DNA from: Eubacteriales bacterium
GTDB taxonomy: Bacteria > Bacillota_A > Clostridia > Lachnospirales > Lachnospiraceae
Direction: 5' to 3'
Assembly (NCBI GenBank): GCA_030533315.1
Contig: JAUNJL010000042.1
Coordinates: 1-21,014 of the forward strand
Length of the DNA: 21,014 nt
Shown: positions 6,247 to 14,146 of the stretch, one piece after another
How positions within the stretch are numbered: the first letter of the stretch is position 1
Layout of the letters: every line of letters begins with the position of its first letter
The notes under the pieces: model-generated
Told to the model about the DNA's origin: nothing
The model's database searches: none
Seen by the model: the letters and a program-made list of their open reading frames with translations, nothing else
Made by a program: the position numbers and the translations under genes

Positions 6247-8463
6247 TTATATTTCCGGCAGCATCGCCTGAAAGTCCTCCTTCGGCATGGGCCTGGCGTA
6301 ATAAAAGCCCTGAGCATAGCGGCAGCCCCATCTGAGCAGGGAATCCCTCTGCTCCTCTGTCTCCACTCCCTCTGCGATCATCTCCATCCCAAGCTCCTCG
6401 GAAAGACGGATGGTGGAGCGGATCACGGATCCCATCTTGGGGTCCCCTACCCGGTCGATAAAGGACTTGTCCAGCTTGATCACGTCAAATTCCACATTTG
6501 CCAGGGAGTTCAGACTGGAAATACCCGTCCCGTAATCGTCCATGTCCACCCGAAGGCCCAGGGCATGAAGACCGGAAACGATCTCGGATAACGAGATATT
6601 ATCGTCATACAGGGCGCTCTCCGTGATCTCAAAGGACAGCATCTCCGGGCGGATGTCCATGGTCTCCAGCCTTTTTTTGATCTTTTCCACGATCCCGGGC
6701 TGCTTCAGATGCACCCTGGAAAGATTGACGGAAATACGGGGCACCCTCAGGCCCAGAGCCTCCATATCCCGGATCTCCCGGCACACCCTGTCCAGGACAG
6801 CCTCGTCCAGAACAATGATCTGCCCGCTTTCCTCAAAGCAGGGGATAAAATCTCCCGGAGAGATCATGGTCCCGTCCGGCCGCACCCACCTTACAAGAGC
6901 CTCCGCTCCCACGATGCTTCCATCCCGCATATCGTATTTCGGCTGATAAAAGATGCGAAATTCCTGATTTCTCAGGGCATCCTGGAATGCGGACTCCAGC
7001 TTCATGCGGTTCTGGATGGAGCGGCGCATCACCTCGCCGTAAAAGGCGTACATATCCATGTGACTGCCCTTCACCGTATTCTTTGCGATCATGGCGTCGC
7101 TGTAAGCCACGTATATGTCCTGATAGTCCTTCAGCATACAGATGCCTATGGACGGGACAAAGGGGTGCACCTTTTTTCCGGCTATGTCTGCCTCCATACG
7201 GTCAACGAGACGGCGAATCTTCTCTTCCGCCTCCTCCCGGGAACGGCAGGACAAAATACCCACAAACTGATCCGACACATGGCGGTACAGGCGATCCTCC
7301 GGAAGCGTCTCCTTAAAGACACGGTCCAGATACCGGATCAGGTCGTCCCCCCTCCGGCTGCCATAGATCATGTTAAACACCTTGAAGCTGTCCACGTCCA
7401 GAACCACCATCGCCATTTCATCCAGATCCTCTCTGGGAAGCTGCTGGAGACACAGCTTCAGGTAATCATAATTCTTCTCCTTCAGCAGTGCATCTGTGAA
7501 CACCACCTGATAGATCTTCTCCTGGTGCCCCACATGCATCCGCATCATGGCCCCCAGGATGGCCAGGATCATGAACCAGAGAAAGCCCATGCCTATGTAA
7601 ACGTTCCTCATGATGACACGGCTCCCGGCGTACACGTCCGAGGTCTTCGCACAGGTCATCAGATACCAGTCGTTCACCCTCAGACGTTCAAAATGAACAT
7701 AATATTCTTCTCCATCCAGGGCAAAGGCCCGGCTTCCTCTTTCCTCCCCCTGGGGCGCAAGGCTTCTGTCACCGTCAATGAAGTTTATCAGCCTTATGTA
7801 CTCCTCATCCTCCCCCATGTAGGGATAGATCATGGCCTGACCCTGGGGATTCAGGATAAAGCTGTAGCCCTGCCCGTCTGCCACCTTCAGGTTTAGATCC
7901 TCCGCCAGGTCCATGGAGCGGTAGGCGGCCGTCAGGATAAAGGCCGTCCCCTCCTCCCTTCTCACAGGCATGGTAAAGGCATTCAGCTGCAGATCGCCGC
8001 CATCCAGGGCCGAAAAGCTTTCGGTGATATGGGCAACGCCGTCCAGCGTCTCCCCGTACGGCGAACCATCCCGCACGCTGATCCTTTTGCCCGAGGTCGT
8101 GTAAAGCGTGCCGTCCAAGGTCAGGATCCCCATATTGTAATAATGATATCTTTCCACGCAGGACCGCAGCATATTCAGGATCTCTTCTCTCGACTCTTCC
8201 GTAAGCTCCTCCACGTGAATGCTCTCTGCGATGGAGGCCAAAAGCAGCTGACGGTTCGTCAGCTCCCGGTATATGGCGTCCGCATTCCGCCCGCTGGTAT
8301 TCTCGATATTTTTCTCCGCATCCGCTCCCACGGAGTTCTGCACATTATTGTTCAGCACCTGATAGATCAGCAGCGTCGCCAGAACAAACAAAAGAATCGT
8401 GATGCGAAAGCCCCTTCTCGTCTTTCTGTTGATCTCAAATTTCTTTCGGAGAACTTTGTCCAT
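6247..8463 (-). CDS. membrane GGDEF-EAL protein, probable c-di-GMP phosphodiesterase
   Basis: A 738-residue membrane protein. Helix 1 (about 20-37) and helix 2 (about 287-307) enclose a Cache-like extracellular sensor of about 245 residues. The GGDEF domain (about 320-475) is degenerate: the signature reads VSDQF at 396-400, so no cyclase activity is expected. The EAL domain (about 485-738) keeps the catalytic set: E521 of EAL, N580, E612, D642/D643 in DDYGTG, K663, E698 and Q718. It should therefore hydrolyse c-di-GMP to pGpG, with the GGDEF part perhaps a GTP-binding regulator. It follows the 73-aa gene by 71 bp, likely from the promoter at 8831-8859, and opposes the diguanylate cyclase encoded next. 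Confidence 0.93.
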   Translation of the reverse strand: MDKVLRKKFEINRKTRRGFRITILLFVLATLLIYQVLNNNVQNSVGADAEKNIENTSGRNADAIYRELTNRQLLLASIAESIHVEELTEESREEILNMLRSCVERYHYYNMGILTLDGTLYTTSGKRISVRDGSPYGETLDGVAHITESFSALDGGDLQLNAFTMPVRREEGTAFILTAAYRSMDLAEDLNLKVADGQGYSFILNPQGQAMIYPYMGEDEEYIRLINFIDGDRSLAPQGEERGSRAFALDGEEYYVHFERLRVNDWYLMTCAKTSDVYAGSRVIMRNVYIGMGFLWFMILAILGAMMRMHVGHQEKIYQVVFTDALLKEKNYDYLKLCLQQLPREDLDEMAMVVLDVDSFKVFNMIYGSRRGDDLIRYLDRVFKETLPEDRLYRHVSDQFVGILSCRSREEAEEKIRRLVDRMEADIAGKKVHPFVPSIGICMLKDYQDIYVAYSDAMIAKNTVKGSHMDMYAFYGEVMRRSIQNRMKLESAFQDALRNQEFRIFYQPKYDMRDGSIVGAEALVRWVRPDGTMISPGDFIPCFEESGQIIVLDEAVLDRVCREIRDMEALGLRVPRISVNLSRVHLKQPGIVEKIKKRLETMDIRPEMLSFEITESALYDDNISLSEIVSGLHALGLRVDMDDYGTGISSLNSLANVEFDVIKLDKSFIDRVGDPKMGSVIRSTIRLSEELGMEMIAEGVETEEQRDSLLRWGCRYAQGFYYARPMPKEDFQAMLPEI

Positions 8464-8534
8464 GGTCTCACCTCTTACAATGTTGTCTCATCCCAAATGC
8501 CGCCAGGCCTTCTCTGTTCTGCATTTACCCACAC

Positions 8535-8756
8535 CTAATATTCCTTCCTGATCTCTTCCAGCTGCAGCCCGTAGGTCCCAAGGAACTCCTTCAGATCCTC
8601 CTCCGTGCGGATCAGGCAGATTTCTTCCGTCTTTCCCGTCCGCAGATCCCGAAATCCCGCCACCTTTTCTCCGTTACAAATGCTGCATTTCAGCACCGGA
8701 ACCGTGTGCTCCCGGTCGTAGCTCTTTTTTTCCGCCCTCTTTTTCCGAAAAAACAT
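8535..8756 (-). CDS. small conserved-looking CxxC protein of unknown function
   Basis: A 73-residue, charged, soluble protein. The start at 8756 has AGAGGAGGAA ten bases upstream. A longer in-frame start at 8849 would fall on top of the promoter and is rejected. A basic N-terminus (FFRKKRAEKK) precedes KCSICNGEKVAGF, with a single CxxC pair (C24 and C27), and an acidic C-terminus. The single pair could bind metal only as a dimer or work as a redox pair, but no function is recognised. It is the first gene behind a strong promoter, and the c-di-GMP phosphodiesterase follows it. Confidence 0.75.
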   Translation of the reverse strand: MFFRKKRAEKKSYDREHTVPVLKCSICNGEKVAGFRDLRTGKTEEICLIRTEEDLKEFLGTYGLQLEEIRKEY

Positions 8757-8830
8757 GGCTGCTTCCTCCTCTGATATCTTGCTTTGGAATGTGCGGTCAT
8801 GATGTCCATGCGATCCACCTTTCAACCGAC

Positions 8831-8859
8831 ATTCTATTCGTTCCCACAAAAAAAGTCAA
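8831..8859 (-). promoter_or_regulatory. strong sigma-A promoter of the CxxC protein/phosphodiesterase unit
   Basis: Minus-strand TTGACT (8854-8859), 17 bp spacer, TAGAAT (8831-8836). Both hexamers differ from consensus at one position and the spacing is ideal. It starts about 70 bases before the 73-aa gene and follows the spmA terminator. Confidence 0.8.
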
Positions 8860-8926
8860 GCTTGTCCGTCCATGATTTTCCCCCATTTTCCTTTCGGCGT
8901 CGCCATCCACCCATGCCCCAAAGCTC

Positions 8927-8975
8927 CAAAAAGATCCGGCTCCCCTGCGGCCGCCCAGGGCCGGGATCCGGATCT
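8927..8975 (-). terminator. rho-independent terminator after spmA
   Basis: The transcript forms an 8-bp perfect outer stem AGATCCGG/CCGGATCT (plus arms 8932-8939 and 8968-8975) around a GC-rich interior that can pair further, followed by a short T-run. It lies about 55 bases after the spmA stop and before the next promoter, so spmA is a separate unit. Confidence 0.7.
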
Positions 8976-9029
8976 TCATCCTTCCGGTGAATCGCTCATA
9001 TCCAAAGGCCAGGGCGGCAGAAGTCCCCT

Positions 9030-9674
9030 TCAGGACCTGCCGCCCATCAGCTTGCAGAACACCACCGCCGCTCCCGTACTGACGGCCGTGGTAAGAATGG
9101 CCGGACCCACGATGGCGGCGGGAACCGCACTGCCATATTGCGCCCGGCAGGCGATGATGTTGACGGGGATCAGCTGCAGAGAGGAGACGTTGATAATCAG
9201 GAAGGTGCACATGGCGGTGCTGGCCCTCTCCGGGGATGGCCTTCGTTTTCCCCGGCCCCTGCCGCCGGATGCCTTAGATTCTTGCCCCTGCTGACCGGCA
9301 CACTCCCGCCGGTGGATCCGGTCAAGCTCCCGGAAGGCCATGAGGCCGAAGGAGGTGCTGGCCCACCCCAGCCCCAGAATGTTGGACAGAAAATTCAGAG
9401 ATATGTAATGCTTCGCCTTTTCCTCCTTCCTGATGGAGGGAAAAAGGAAGTTCAAAACCGGCCCCAGCCTTTTTGCCAGCCTCTCCACAAGGCCAGAATG
9501 TTCCCCGATCTTCATGATCCCCGTCCAAAGGGCCGTGATGCCGGCCAGGGAAAGGCAGAGCTCCACCGCCTCCCCCGCAGACTGTACCACCGCCTCCGTC
9601 ACCTCCGGAAGCGTCCCGGCAAACGCCCCGTAGATCACACCTATGAGGATCATCCCGCCCCAAAGTCCGTTCAT
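9030..9674 (-). CDS. spmA: spore maturation protein A (SpmA-like), with internal insertion
   Basis: A 214-residue integral membrane protein with nucleoside-recognition/Gate-type helices. The pattern ITALWTGIMKIGEHSGL, LNFLSNILGLGWASTSFGLMAF, TAMCTFLIINVSSLQLIP and RAQYGSAVPAAIVGPAIL follows Bacillus SpmA closely. In Bacillus, SpmA and SpmB act in spore core dehydration. A hydrophilic, arginine/glycine-rich stretch of about 25-30 residues (about 121-151) is inserted between ELDRI and TAMCTF, where Bacillus SpmA has a short linker. ATG at 9674 has an AGGAGGGAGG tract upstream and is preferred over the TTG at 9695. No spmB or dacB lies next to it: a terminator follows about 55 bp downstream. Confidence 0.88.
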   Translation of the reverse strand: MNGLWGGMILIGVIYGAFAGTLPEVTEAVVQSAGEAVELCLSLAGITALWTGIMKIGEHSGLVERLAKRLGPVLNFLFPSIRKEEKAKHYISLNFLSNILGLGWASTSFGLMAFRELDRIHRRECAGQQGQESKASGGRGRGKRRPSPERASTAMCTFLIINVSSLQLIPVNIIACRAQYGSAVPAAIVGPAILTTAVSTGAAVVFCKLMGGRS

Positions 9675-9754
9675 GACCGCCCTCCCTCCTGCCAAACCGC
9701 TCCATAAGGCCGCTCAGGCCGTCTGGCGGTGTTCCCGCCGGCCTCCTACGTGAT

Positions 9755-9801
9755 AAAAATATATGCCCGGCTGTCTCATCCTATTCGACAGCCAGGCATA
9801 T
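9755..9801 (-). terminator. strong terminator of the nucleoside operon
   Basis: A 15-bp stem (plus arms 9761-9775 and 9787-9801; transcript begins AUAUGCCUGGCUGUC) pairs fully with one U-G wobble, has an 11-base loop, and is followed by ATTTTTATC. It lies about 50 bases after the punA stop. Confidence 0.9.
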
Positions 9802-9850
9802 CGGGCGGCAGGATATTTCTGATTTCATGATCCTAAGGCCGCCCCGCCTC

Positions 9851-10672
9851 TCACATATTTCCAATGATCTCCGTTACCAGCTTTTCAAAGGTGGCCTTCA
9901 CCTTGTCCGCCGTCGCCTGTACCTCCTCATGGCAAAGGGGCTGATCCAGGATCCCGGCGGCCATGTTGGTGATGCAGGAGATCCCGCACACCTTCATTCC
10001 CATATGGTTTGCCGCCATGGCCTCACAAACCGTGCTCATACCAACGGCGTCCGCTCCCAGAGTCCGCAGCATCCGAATCTCGGCAGGCGTCTCATAATTG
10101 GGGCCAGAGCACTGCAGGTAAACACCCTCCCGAAGGGAAATCCCCAGCTCTCCCGCCGTCCTTCTGATCACGGCCTGGAGCCCGGGATCGTAAACATGGC
10201 TCATATCCGGGAACCGTACCCCCAGCTCCTCCAGGTTGGCTCCCCTTAAGGGACTGGGCACAAAGACGGAGATGTGATCCGTGATCATCATCAGATCCCC
10301 CGGCTGGAAGCCGGTGTTGATCCCTCCCGCCGCATTGGTAAGGATCACCTTTTTTGCCCCCAGCATCCCCATGATGCGGACAGGCATGACCACGTCTTCC
10401 ATGTCATAGCCCTCGTAATAGTGGACCCGGCCCTTCATCAGCACCATGGGAACCTGCTTCACATATCCAAAGAGAAAGCGCCCATCGTGTCCGGCTACCG
10501 TGGACACGGGAAAGCCCTCCAGCTCCCCGTAGGGGATCTCCGCCCGCACGTCCATGTTCTTCGCATATTCTCCCAGGCCGGAGCCCAGAACCAGGGCCGC
10601 CTCTGGCACGAAATCCGTCCTTTGGCGGATGGCCTCCACGCATTTTTTCAGCTTCTCATACATATCGCTCAT
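9851..10672 (-). CDS. punA: purine nucleoside phosphorylase (trimeric type)
   Basis: A 273-residue cytoplasmic enzyme cleaving purine nucleosides with phosphate to base plus (deoxy)ribose-1-phosphate. Family marks are LVLGSGLGEYA, the phosphate-site GHDGRFLFG, KGRVHYYEGYD, LTNAAGGIN, CSGPNYETPAEIRM and ISCITNMAAG. The Glu of YETPAE and the Asn of ITN are the residues that favour inosine and guanosine over adenosine in trimeric enzymes. This fits the adenosine deaminase encoded just before it, which would supply inosine. AAAGGAAAGG stands seven bases before the ATG. The gene is 77 bp after ada and is the last of the operon, followed by a strong terminator. Confidence 0.95.
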   Translation of the reverse strand: MSDMYEKLKKCVEAIRQRTDFVPEAALVLGSGLGEYAKNMDVRAEIPYGELEGFPVSTVAGHDGRFLFGYVKQVPMVLMKGRVHYYEGYDMEDVVMPVRIMGMLGAKKVILTNAAGGINTGFQPGDLMMITDHISVFVPSPLRGANLEELGVRFPDMSHVYDPGLQAVIRRTAGELGISLREGVYLQCSGPNYETPAEIRMLRTLGADAVGMSTVCEAMAANHMGMKVCGISCITNMAAGILDQPLCHEEVQATADKVKATFEKLVTEIIGNM

Positions 10673-10749
10673 ATCTTAACCTTTCCTTTGGCGGCGGCCC
10701 GCCAAACGGAACCGCCGCACCTCAAAACCCAGAGGCTCCGCCCAGGCGG

Positions 10750-11727
10750 CTACCTCCTTTTCCATTCCTCCAAAAGCCGGTGCTTGACACCGTCGTCCGC
10801 AAAGGAGACCCTCGCCCCGTTCTCCAGCATCCGGTATATCTCCTCATCGGTGATCCCGTAGTTTTCCTGGATAAAGGCCAGCTCCTTCGTCACGGAGGTA
10901 TCACTCACCGTCCGGTTGTCCGTGTTTACCGTCACCAAAAGTCCGTTGTCCAAAAACTCCCTCATGGGGTAATCCGCCTTGCTCCCCACGGCCTTCGTCT
11001 GCAGATTGCTGATGGGGCACATCTCGATTCCAACGCCCTTTTTCCGGCACAGCTCCTGCAGTCTCCCGTCTCCTCTCATGGCGATGCCATGGCCGATCCT
11101 GGCCGCCCCGCAGTCCACGGATTCCTGGATATTCTCCCGGCTTCCACACTCCCCCGCATGGAGGACGAAGGGCATCCCCATGGCCTTCACCTGGGAAAAA
11201 AGCTCCCGAAAGCCGCTCATGGGGAAGGCGGCCTCGTCCCCCGCCAGATCTGCGCAGCACACCCCCTGTCCCAGGAAGGTCCTGGCGCTTTTGAGCATGG
11301 CCAGGTTTTCCTCCTCCGAGTGGTGGCGCATGGCACAGACGATCACGTTATACTCGGTTCCAAAGGCTTTTTTTCCCTCTTCCAGGCCCGTCAGCAGAGA
11401 TTCCAGCACCCTTTCCACCGTAAGGCTTCCATGGGCGGAGCAGGCAGGTGCGAAACGCACCTCCACATACCTCATGTTTTCCCTGGAAACCTGCTGGAGA
11501 AAATCATAGCCAGCCCGGCGCAGCCCTCCCTCCGTCTGGATGCAGCGGATGGGAAGGTCAAATTTTTCCAGGTATTCCTTCAGGCTTTGGCAGCCGTCGG
11601 TCACCTGGAGCCGGGAGGCATCCACCTCCATCCCCAGCTCCCTGCTGATCCATGACTGGGAAAGGGAGCCGTCCAGATGGCAATGGAGCTCCACCTTTGG
11701 CAATTTCAGCAGCTTCTCATATTCCAT
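10750..11727 (-). CDS. add: adenosine deaminase
   Basis: A 325-residue metal-dependent hydrolase converting (deoxy)adenosine to (deoxy)inosine and ammonia. The zinc and catalytic residues are visible: HCHLDG (H15 and H17), LHAGE (H190, E193), IGHG (H213) and NTDN (D270). The second aspartate of the usual TDDP motif is Asn271, a form often seen in Firmicutes adenosine deaminases. GGGAGAGAGG precedes the ATG. Its start overlaps the end of the 60-aa ORF by 22 bp. It supplies inosine to PunA, the next gene. AMP or adenine deaminase activity is less likely given the length and motif set. Confidence 0.95.
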   Translation of the reverse strand: MEYEKLLKLPKVELHCHLDGSLSQSWISRELGMEVDASRLQVTDGCQSLKEYLEKFDLPIRCIQTEGGLRRAGYDFLQQVSRENMRYVEVRFAPACSAHGSLTVERVLESLLTGLEEGKKAFGTEYNVIVCAMRHHSEEENLAMLKSARTFLGQGVCCADLAGDEAAFPMSGFRELFSQVKAMGMPFVLHAGECGSRENIQESVDCGAARIGHGIAMRGDGRLQELCRKKGVGIEMCPISNLQTKAVGSKADYPMREFLDNGLLVTVNTDNRTVSDTSVTKELAFIQENYGITDEEIYRMLENGARVSFADDGVKHRLLEEWKRR

Positions 11728-11888
11728 ATGTCCTCTCTCCCTGAACCCACGATCCTAAGGGCGGCGCCTGTTCCAGGGCGGCCTGCGCCGGCCTCCAGAA
11801 CCTTCGCCTCCTCACAGATCCTTTTTATCTGTTCTTTCACTGCGTCTGCCTTCACCATCCCATGGTCAGGCAATTTATGATCTAACAT
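11706..11888 (-). CDS. 60-aa ORF of unknown function, possible cytidine deaminase remnant
   Basis: A 60-residue ORF with a near-perfect AAGGAGG seven bases before its ATG. It starts 35 bp after the second permease gene ends and overlaps the ada start by 22 bp. No family is recognised with confidence. The stretch KEQIKRICEEAK, then 11 residues, then GAAL resembles in spacing the N-terminus of cytidine deaminases (KE..I..A.EAR, 11 residues, GAAL), a gene commonly found in such operons. The zinc-binding HAE and PCxxC motifs would lie further on and are absent. It may be a decayed cdd, a translational-coupling leader for ada, or a real small protein. Confidence 0.45.
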   Translation of the reverse strand: MLDHKLPDHGMVKADAVKEQIKRICEEAKVLEAGAGRPGTGAALRIVGSGREDIWNMRSC

Positions 11889-11923
11889 TTGGTCCTCCTT
11901 CAAACCGTTTTGCGGCGCCCACG

Positions 11924-12859
11924 TCACTTGGATTTCGTGTAAGGCTTTCCGTTGGCAGCCGGCACCCGGGAGCTTCCCACAAACAGCACCAGCGCCAGAA
12001 TCGTCACGGCGTAGGGGATCATGGAGATCAGATGGGGGGACACCACGTTGCTGGCGCCGATCAGGGAACGGACACCGTTGCAGAAGCCGAACAGCAGACA
12101 GGCCTTCAGAGCCCCCTGAGGGGTAAACTTTCCGAAGATCACCGCCGCAATGGCGATGAAGCCCTGGCCCACGATCACGCTGGGGCGGAACTGGCTCACC
12201 GTCGCCAAAGTCACGTACGCACCTCCAAGTCCAGCCAGAAAGCCGGAAAGGATCACGCAGATATAGCGGATGCGGAACACGTTGACGCCCAGGGTCTCAC
12301 AGGCCTGGGGATGCTCCCCCACCGCCCTCAGTCTCATGCCGAACCGGGTTTTGTAAAAGACGAACCAGATCACCAGGACCAGCACGAAGCTGAGATAGGC
12401 CACGTAGTACGTGTTCAGCACGTTGTAGCCAAAGGAACCCGCCTTGAACACGCCCTGAAACATCTTGGGAAGCTTGCTGGCCGTATCAAGGGCCGGGGAA
12501 TCCGAGGAGTTTTGGAACATGGCCTTGCACAGAAACACCGCAAGTCCGGGGGCCAGAAAGTTGATGGCCGTACCGGAGATGGTTTGATCCGCTCCAAAGG
12601 AGACGCAGGCCACCGCATGGAGAAGACCGAAGGCCGCTCCTGCCAGGCCGCCGCAGAAAAAGCCCAGCCAGCCGTTGCCGGAGAAGTAGGCCACCACGGC
12701 TCCCGTAAATGCGCCGATGGTCATCATTCCCTCGATTCCAATGTTGATCACCCCGCTCCGCTCCGAGAAGCAAGAGCCCAGGGCCGCAAGGAGAAGCGGA
12801 GGTGTGGCAATGAGCATCGCATTGATCAGAAGCCCTAAATCCTTAATGAAAACATCCAT
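11924..12859 (-). CDS. nupQ: nucleoside ABC transporter permease (second subunit, NupQ-like)
   Basis: A 311-residue integral membrane protein of the branched-chain/ribose/BMP permease family. Typical marks are SERSGVINIGIEGMMTIGAF near the N-terminus, FGADQTISGTAINFLAPGL, FYKTRFGMRLRAVGEHPQA, and AGLGGAYVTLATVSQF followed by GFIAIAAVIFGKFTPQGAL. About eight to ten hydrophobic segments are visible. It should form the membrane channel with the preceding permease and take substrate from the BMP binding protein. AAGGGAGGG precedes the ATG, which lies two bases after the stop of the first permease, so the two are translationally coupled. The name is by analogy to the Bacillus guanosine importer; the actual nucleoside range is inferred from operon partners. 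Confidence 0.9.
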   Translation of the reverse strand: MDVFIKDLGLLINAMLIATPPLLLAALGSCFSERSGVINIGIEGMMTIGAFTGAVVAYFSGNGWLGFFCGGLAGAAFGLLHAVACVSFGADQTISGTAINFLAPGLAVFLCKAMFQNSSDSPALDTASKLPKMFQGVFKAGSFGYNVLNTYYVAYLSFVLVLVIWFVFYKTRFGMRLRAVGEHPQACETLGVNVFRIRYICVILSGFLAGLGGAYVTLATVSQFRPSVIVGQGFIAIAAVIFGKFTPQGALKACLLFGFCNGVRSLIGASNVVSPHLISMIPYAVTILALVLFVGSSRVPAANGKPYTKSK

Positions 12860-12861
12860 GT

Positions 12862-13926
12862 TTATTTCCCTCCCTTATCCTTTTTCGATTTCTGGAAAAA
12901 TATCCGAAACACATGGGAAATGGCGATAAAGAAGATGATGGTCCCCATGATGATGTCCACCACCTCCGCCGGAGCCTTCACAAGGCTCAGCTTGCCGCCG
13001 CCGTATTTCATGGCCCCGTAGAACAGGCCCGCAAAAATACAGCCGATGGGATTGGAGGAACCGATCAGGGCTACGGTGATGCCCTGAAAGCCGAACTGCT
13101 CCTGGCTGGCAAACTGGCTGATACGGCCGGACATCCCCAGAGTCTGCACCGCACCGCCCAGGCCCGCCAGGGCGCCGGAGATGGCCATGGCCGTCAGGAA
13201 CATGCGGTTGGAGCTGATGCCCCCATACTCTGCCGCCGTCTTGCTAAGGCCCACGGCCCGAAGCTGGTAGCCCAGGGTGGTTTTTTTGATGATAAACCAA
13301 ATGAGGATGGCTGCGCCGACGGCAAGGACGATCCCCCAGTTGGCCGCGGTACATCTTGTGGCCGCGATCACCGCCTTGGGAGCCATGATCCTGGCCGTAT
13401 CCGCCACATCCTTGGTGGCCTCCCCGCCCCCGGTCCTGTGGATGACCTTCAGATTCACCACGTAATTGGAAAGATAAAAGGCGATCCAGTTGAACATGAT
13501 GTAGGAGAGCACCTCGTTCACTCCCCTTTTTACCTTCAGGACGCCCACAATGGCCCCCCACAGGGCTCCCGCTGCCGCAGCTGCGGCTATGCAGAGAAGG
13601 ATGTGGATGGGCGCCGGCGCCTTTACCAGGATTCCCACCACGCAGGCTGCCAGTGAGCCCACCACGAACTGCCCCTCCGCACCGATGTTGAACACGCCGG
13701 TCTTAAAGGAAAAGGCCACGCTGAGACCGGTAAAGATCAGGGGCGCCGCATACACGACGCTCCAGGTGATGTATTTTGCCTGGCCGAACACTCCGTCCAG
13801 AAGCTTGCCGTATGCCTGAGCCGGGCTGATCCCCGCCACCAGAAGCAAAAGCGCCCCTACCACGAAGCCGATGATGATCGCAAGAAATGTATAGAACGCA
13901 TGACCGTTCAAAACTTTACTTTTCAT
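12862..13926 (-). CDS. nupP: nucleoside ABC transporter permease (first subunit, NupP-like)
   Basis: A 354-residue polytopic membrane protein of the same permease family. Recognisable parts are GISPAQAYGKLLDGVFG, PLIFTGLSVAFSFKTGVFNIG, EGQFVVGSLAA, KVKRGVNEVLSYIMFNWIA, TTLGYQLRAVGLSKTAAEYGG and FQGITVALIGSSNPIG. ATG at 13926 is chosen because AAAGGGG stands just before it and the hydrophobic protein begins shortly after. The frame stays open 59 codons further upstream, but only because a hairpin repeat of codon-multiple length lies there (13927-14103). It follows the ATPase gene after an unusually long 220-bp gap, the only wide gap among the transporter core genes. Confidence 0.9.
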   Translation of the reverse strand: MKSKVLNGHAFYTFLAIIIGFVVGALLLLVAGISPAQAYGKLLDGVFGQAKYITWSVVYAAPLIFTGLSVAFSFKTGVFNIGAEGQFVVGSLAACVVGILVKAPAPIHILLCIAAAAAAGALWGAIVGVLKVKRGVNEVLSYIMFNWIAFYLSNYVVNLKVIHRTGGGEATKDVADTARIMAPKAVIAATRCTAANWGIVLAVGAAILIWFIIKKTTLGYQLRAVGLSKTAAEYGGISSNRMFLTAMAISGALAGLGGAVQTLGMSGRISQFASQEQFGFQGITVALIGSSNPIGCIFAGLFYGAMKYGGGKLSLVKAPAEVVDIIMGTIIFFIAISHVFRIFFQKSKKDKGGK

Positions 13927-14103
13927 GTTTTCCCCTTTCATGGCGCACTTGCTGCGCCAATAATGGTAGATTTGGGAACTGGTTCCCAAACTTTCCCTTT
14001 TCACGGTGCCCTCGCCGCACCATGAATGGCAGATTTTGAGATTCGCTTCCAAGCCGATGCGCCTAATGCGCCAATCACAGCAAATCGGAAAGCTGACTCC
14101 CAT
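13927..14103 (-). repeat. three tandem hairpin-plus-SD repeats in front of the first permease gene
   Basis: On the minus strand three degenerate units follow each other: 14103-14053 (51 bp), 14052-13990 (63 bp) and 13989-13927 (63 bp). Hand alignment of the two 63-bp units gives about 44 identities. Each full unit ends in a small hairpin and an SD-like AAAAGGGAAA or AAAGGGGAAA, the last being the actual SD of the permease. The hairpin stems differ in a compensating way: GGTGC/GCACC in the middle unit and GGCGC/GCGCC in the last. The last unit also has a perfect TTTGGGAAC/GTTCCCAAA stem. Units are 17 or 21 codons, so the frame upstream of the permease stays open. Confidence 0.8.
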
Positions 14104-14146
14104 GTTGGGAAAGCTGGCATCCAGCTCCGGAAGTCCGATGTCGGGC

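Noticed and set aside
8797..9210. Possible spmB remnant downstream of spmA
   Set aside because: The frame mostly overlaps spmA in another phase, and the 8850-9029 stretch is filled by a terminator and a promoter. No SpmB-like helices are visible.
13927..14103. N-terminal extension of the first permease by up to 59 residues
   Set aside because: The frame is open only because the repeats are multiples of three. The best SD and normal protein start are at 13926. Translation of the extension is still possible and is treated as a finding on the repeat.
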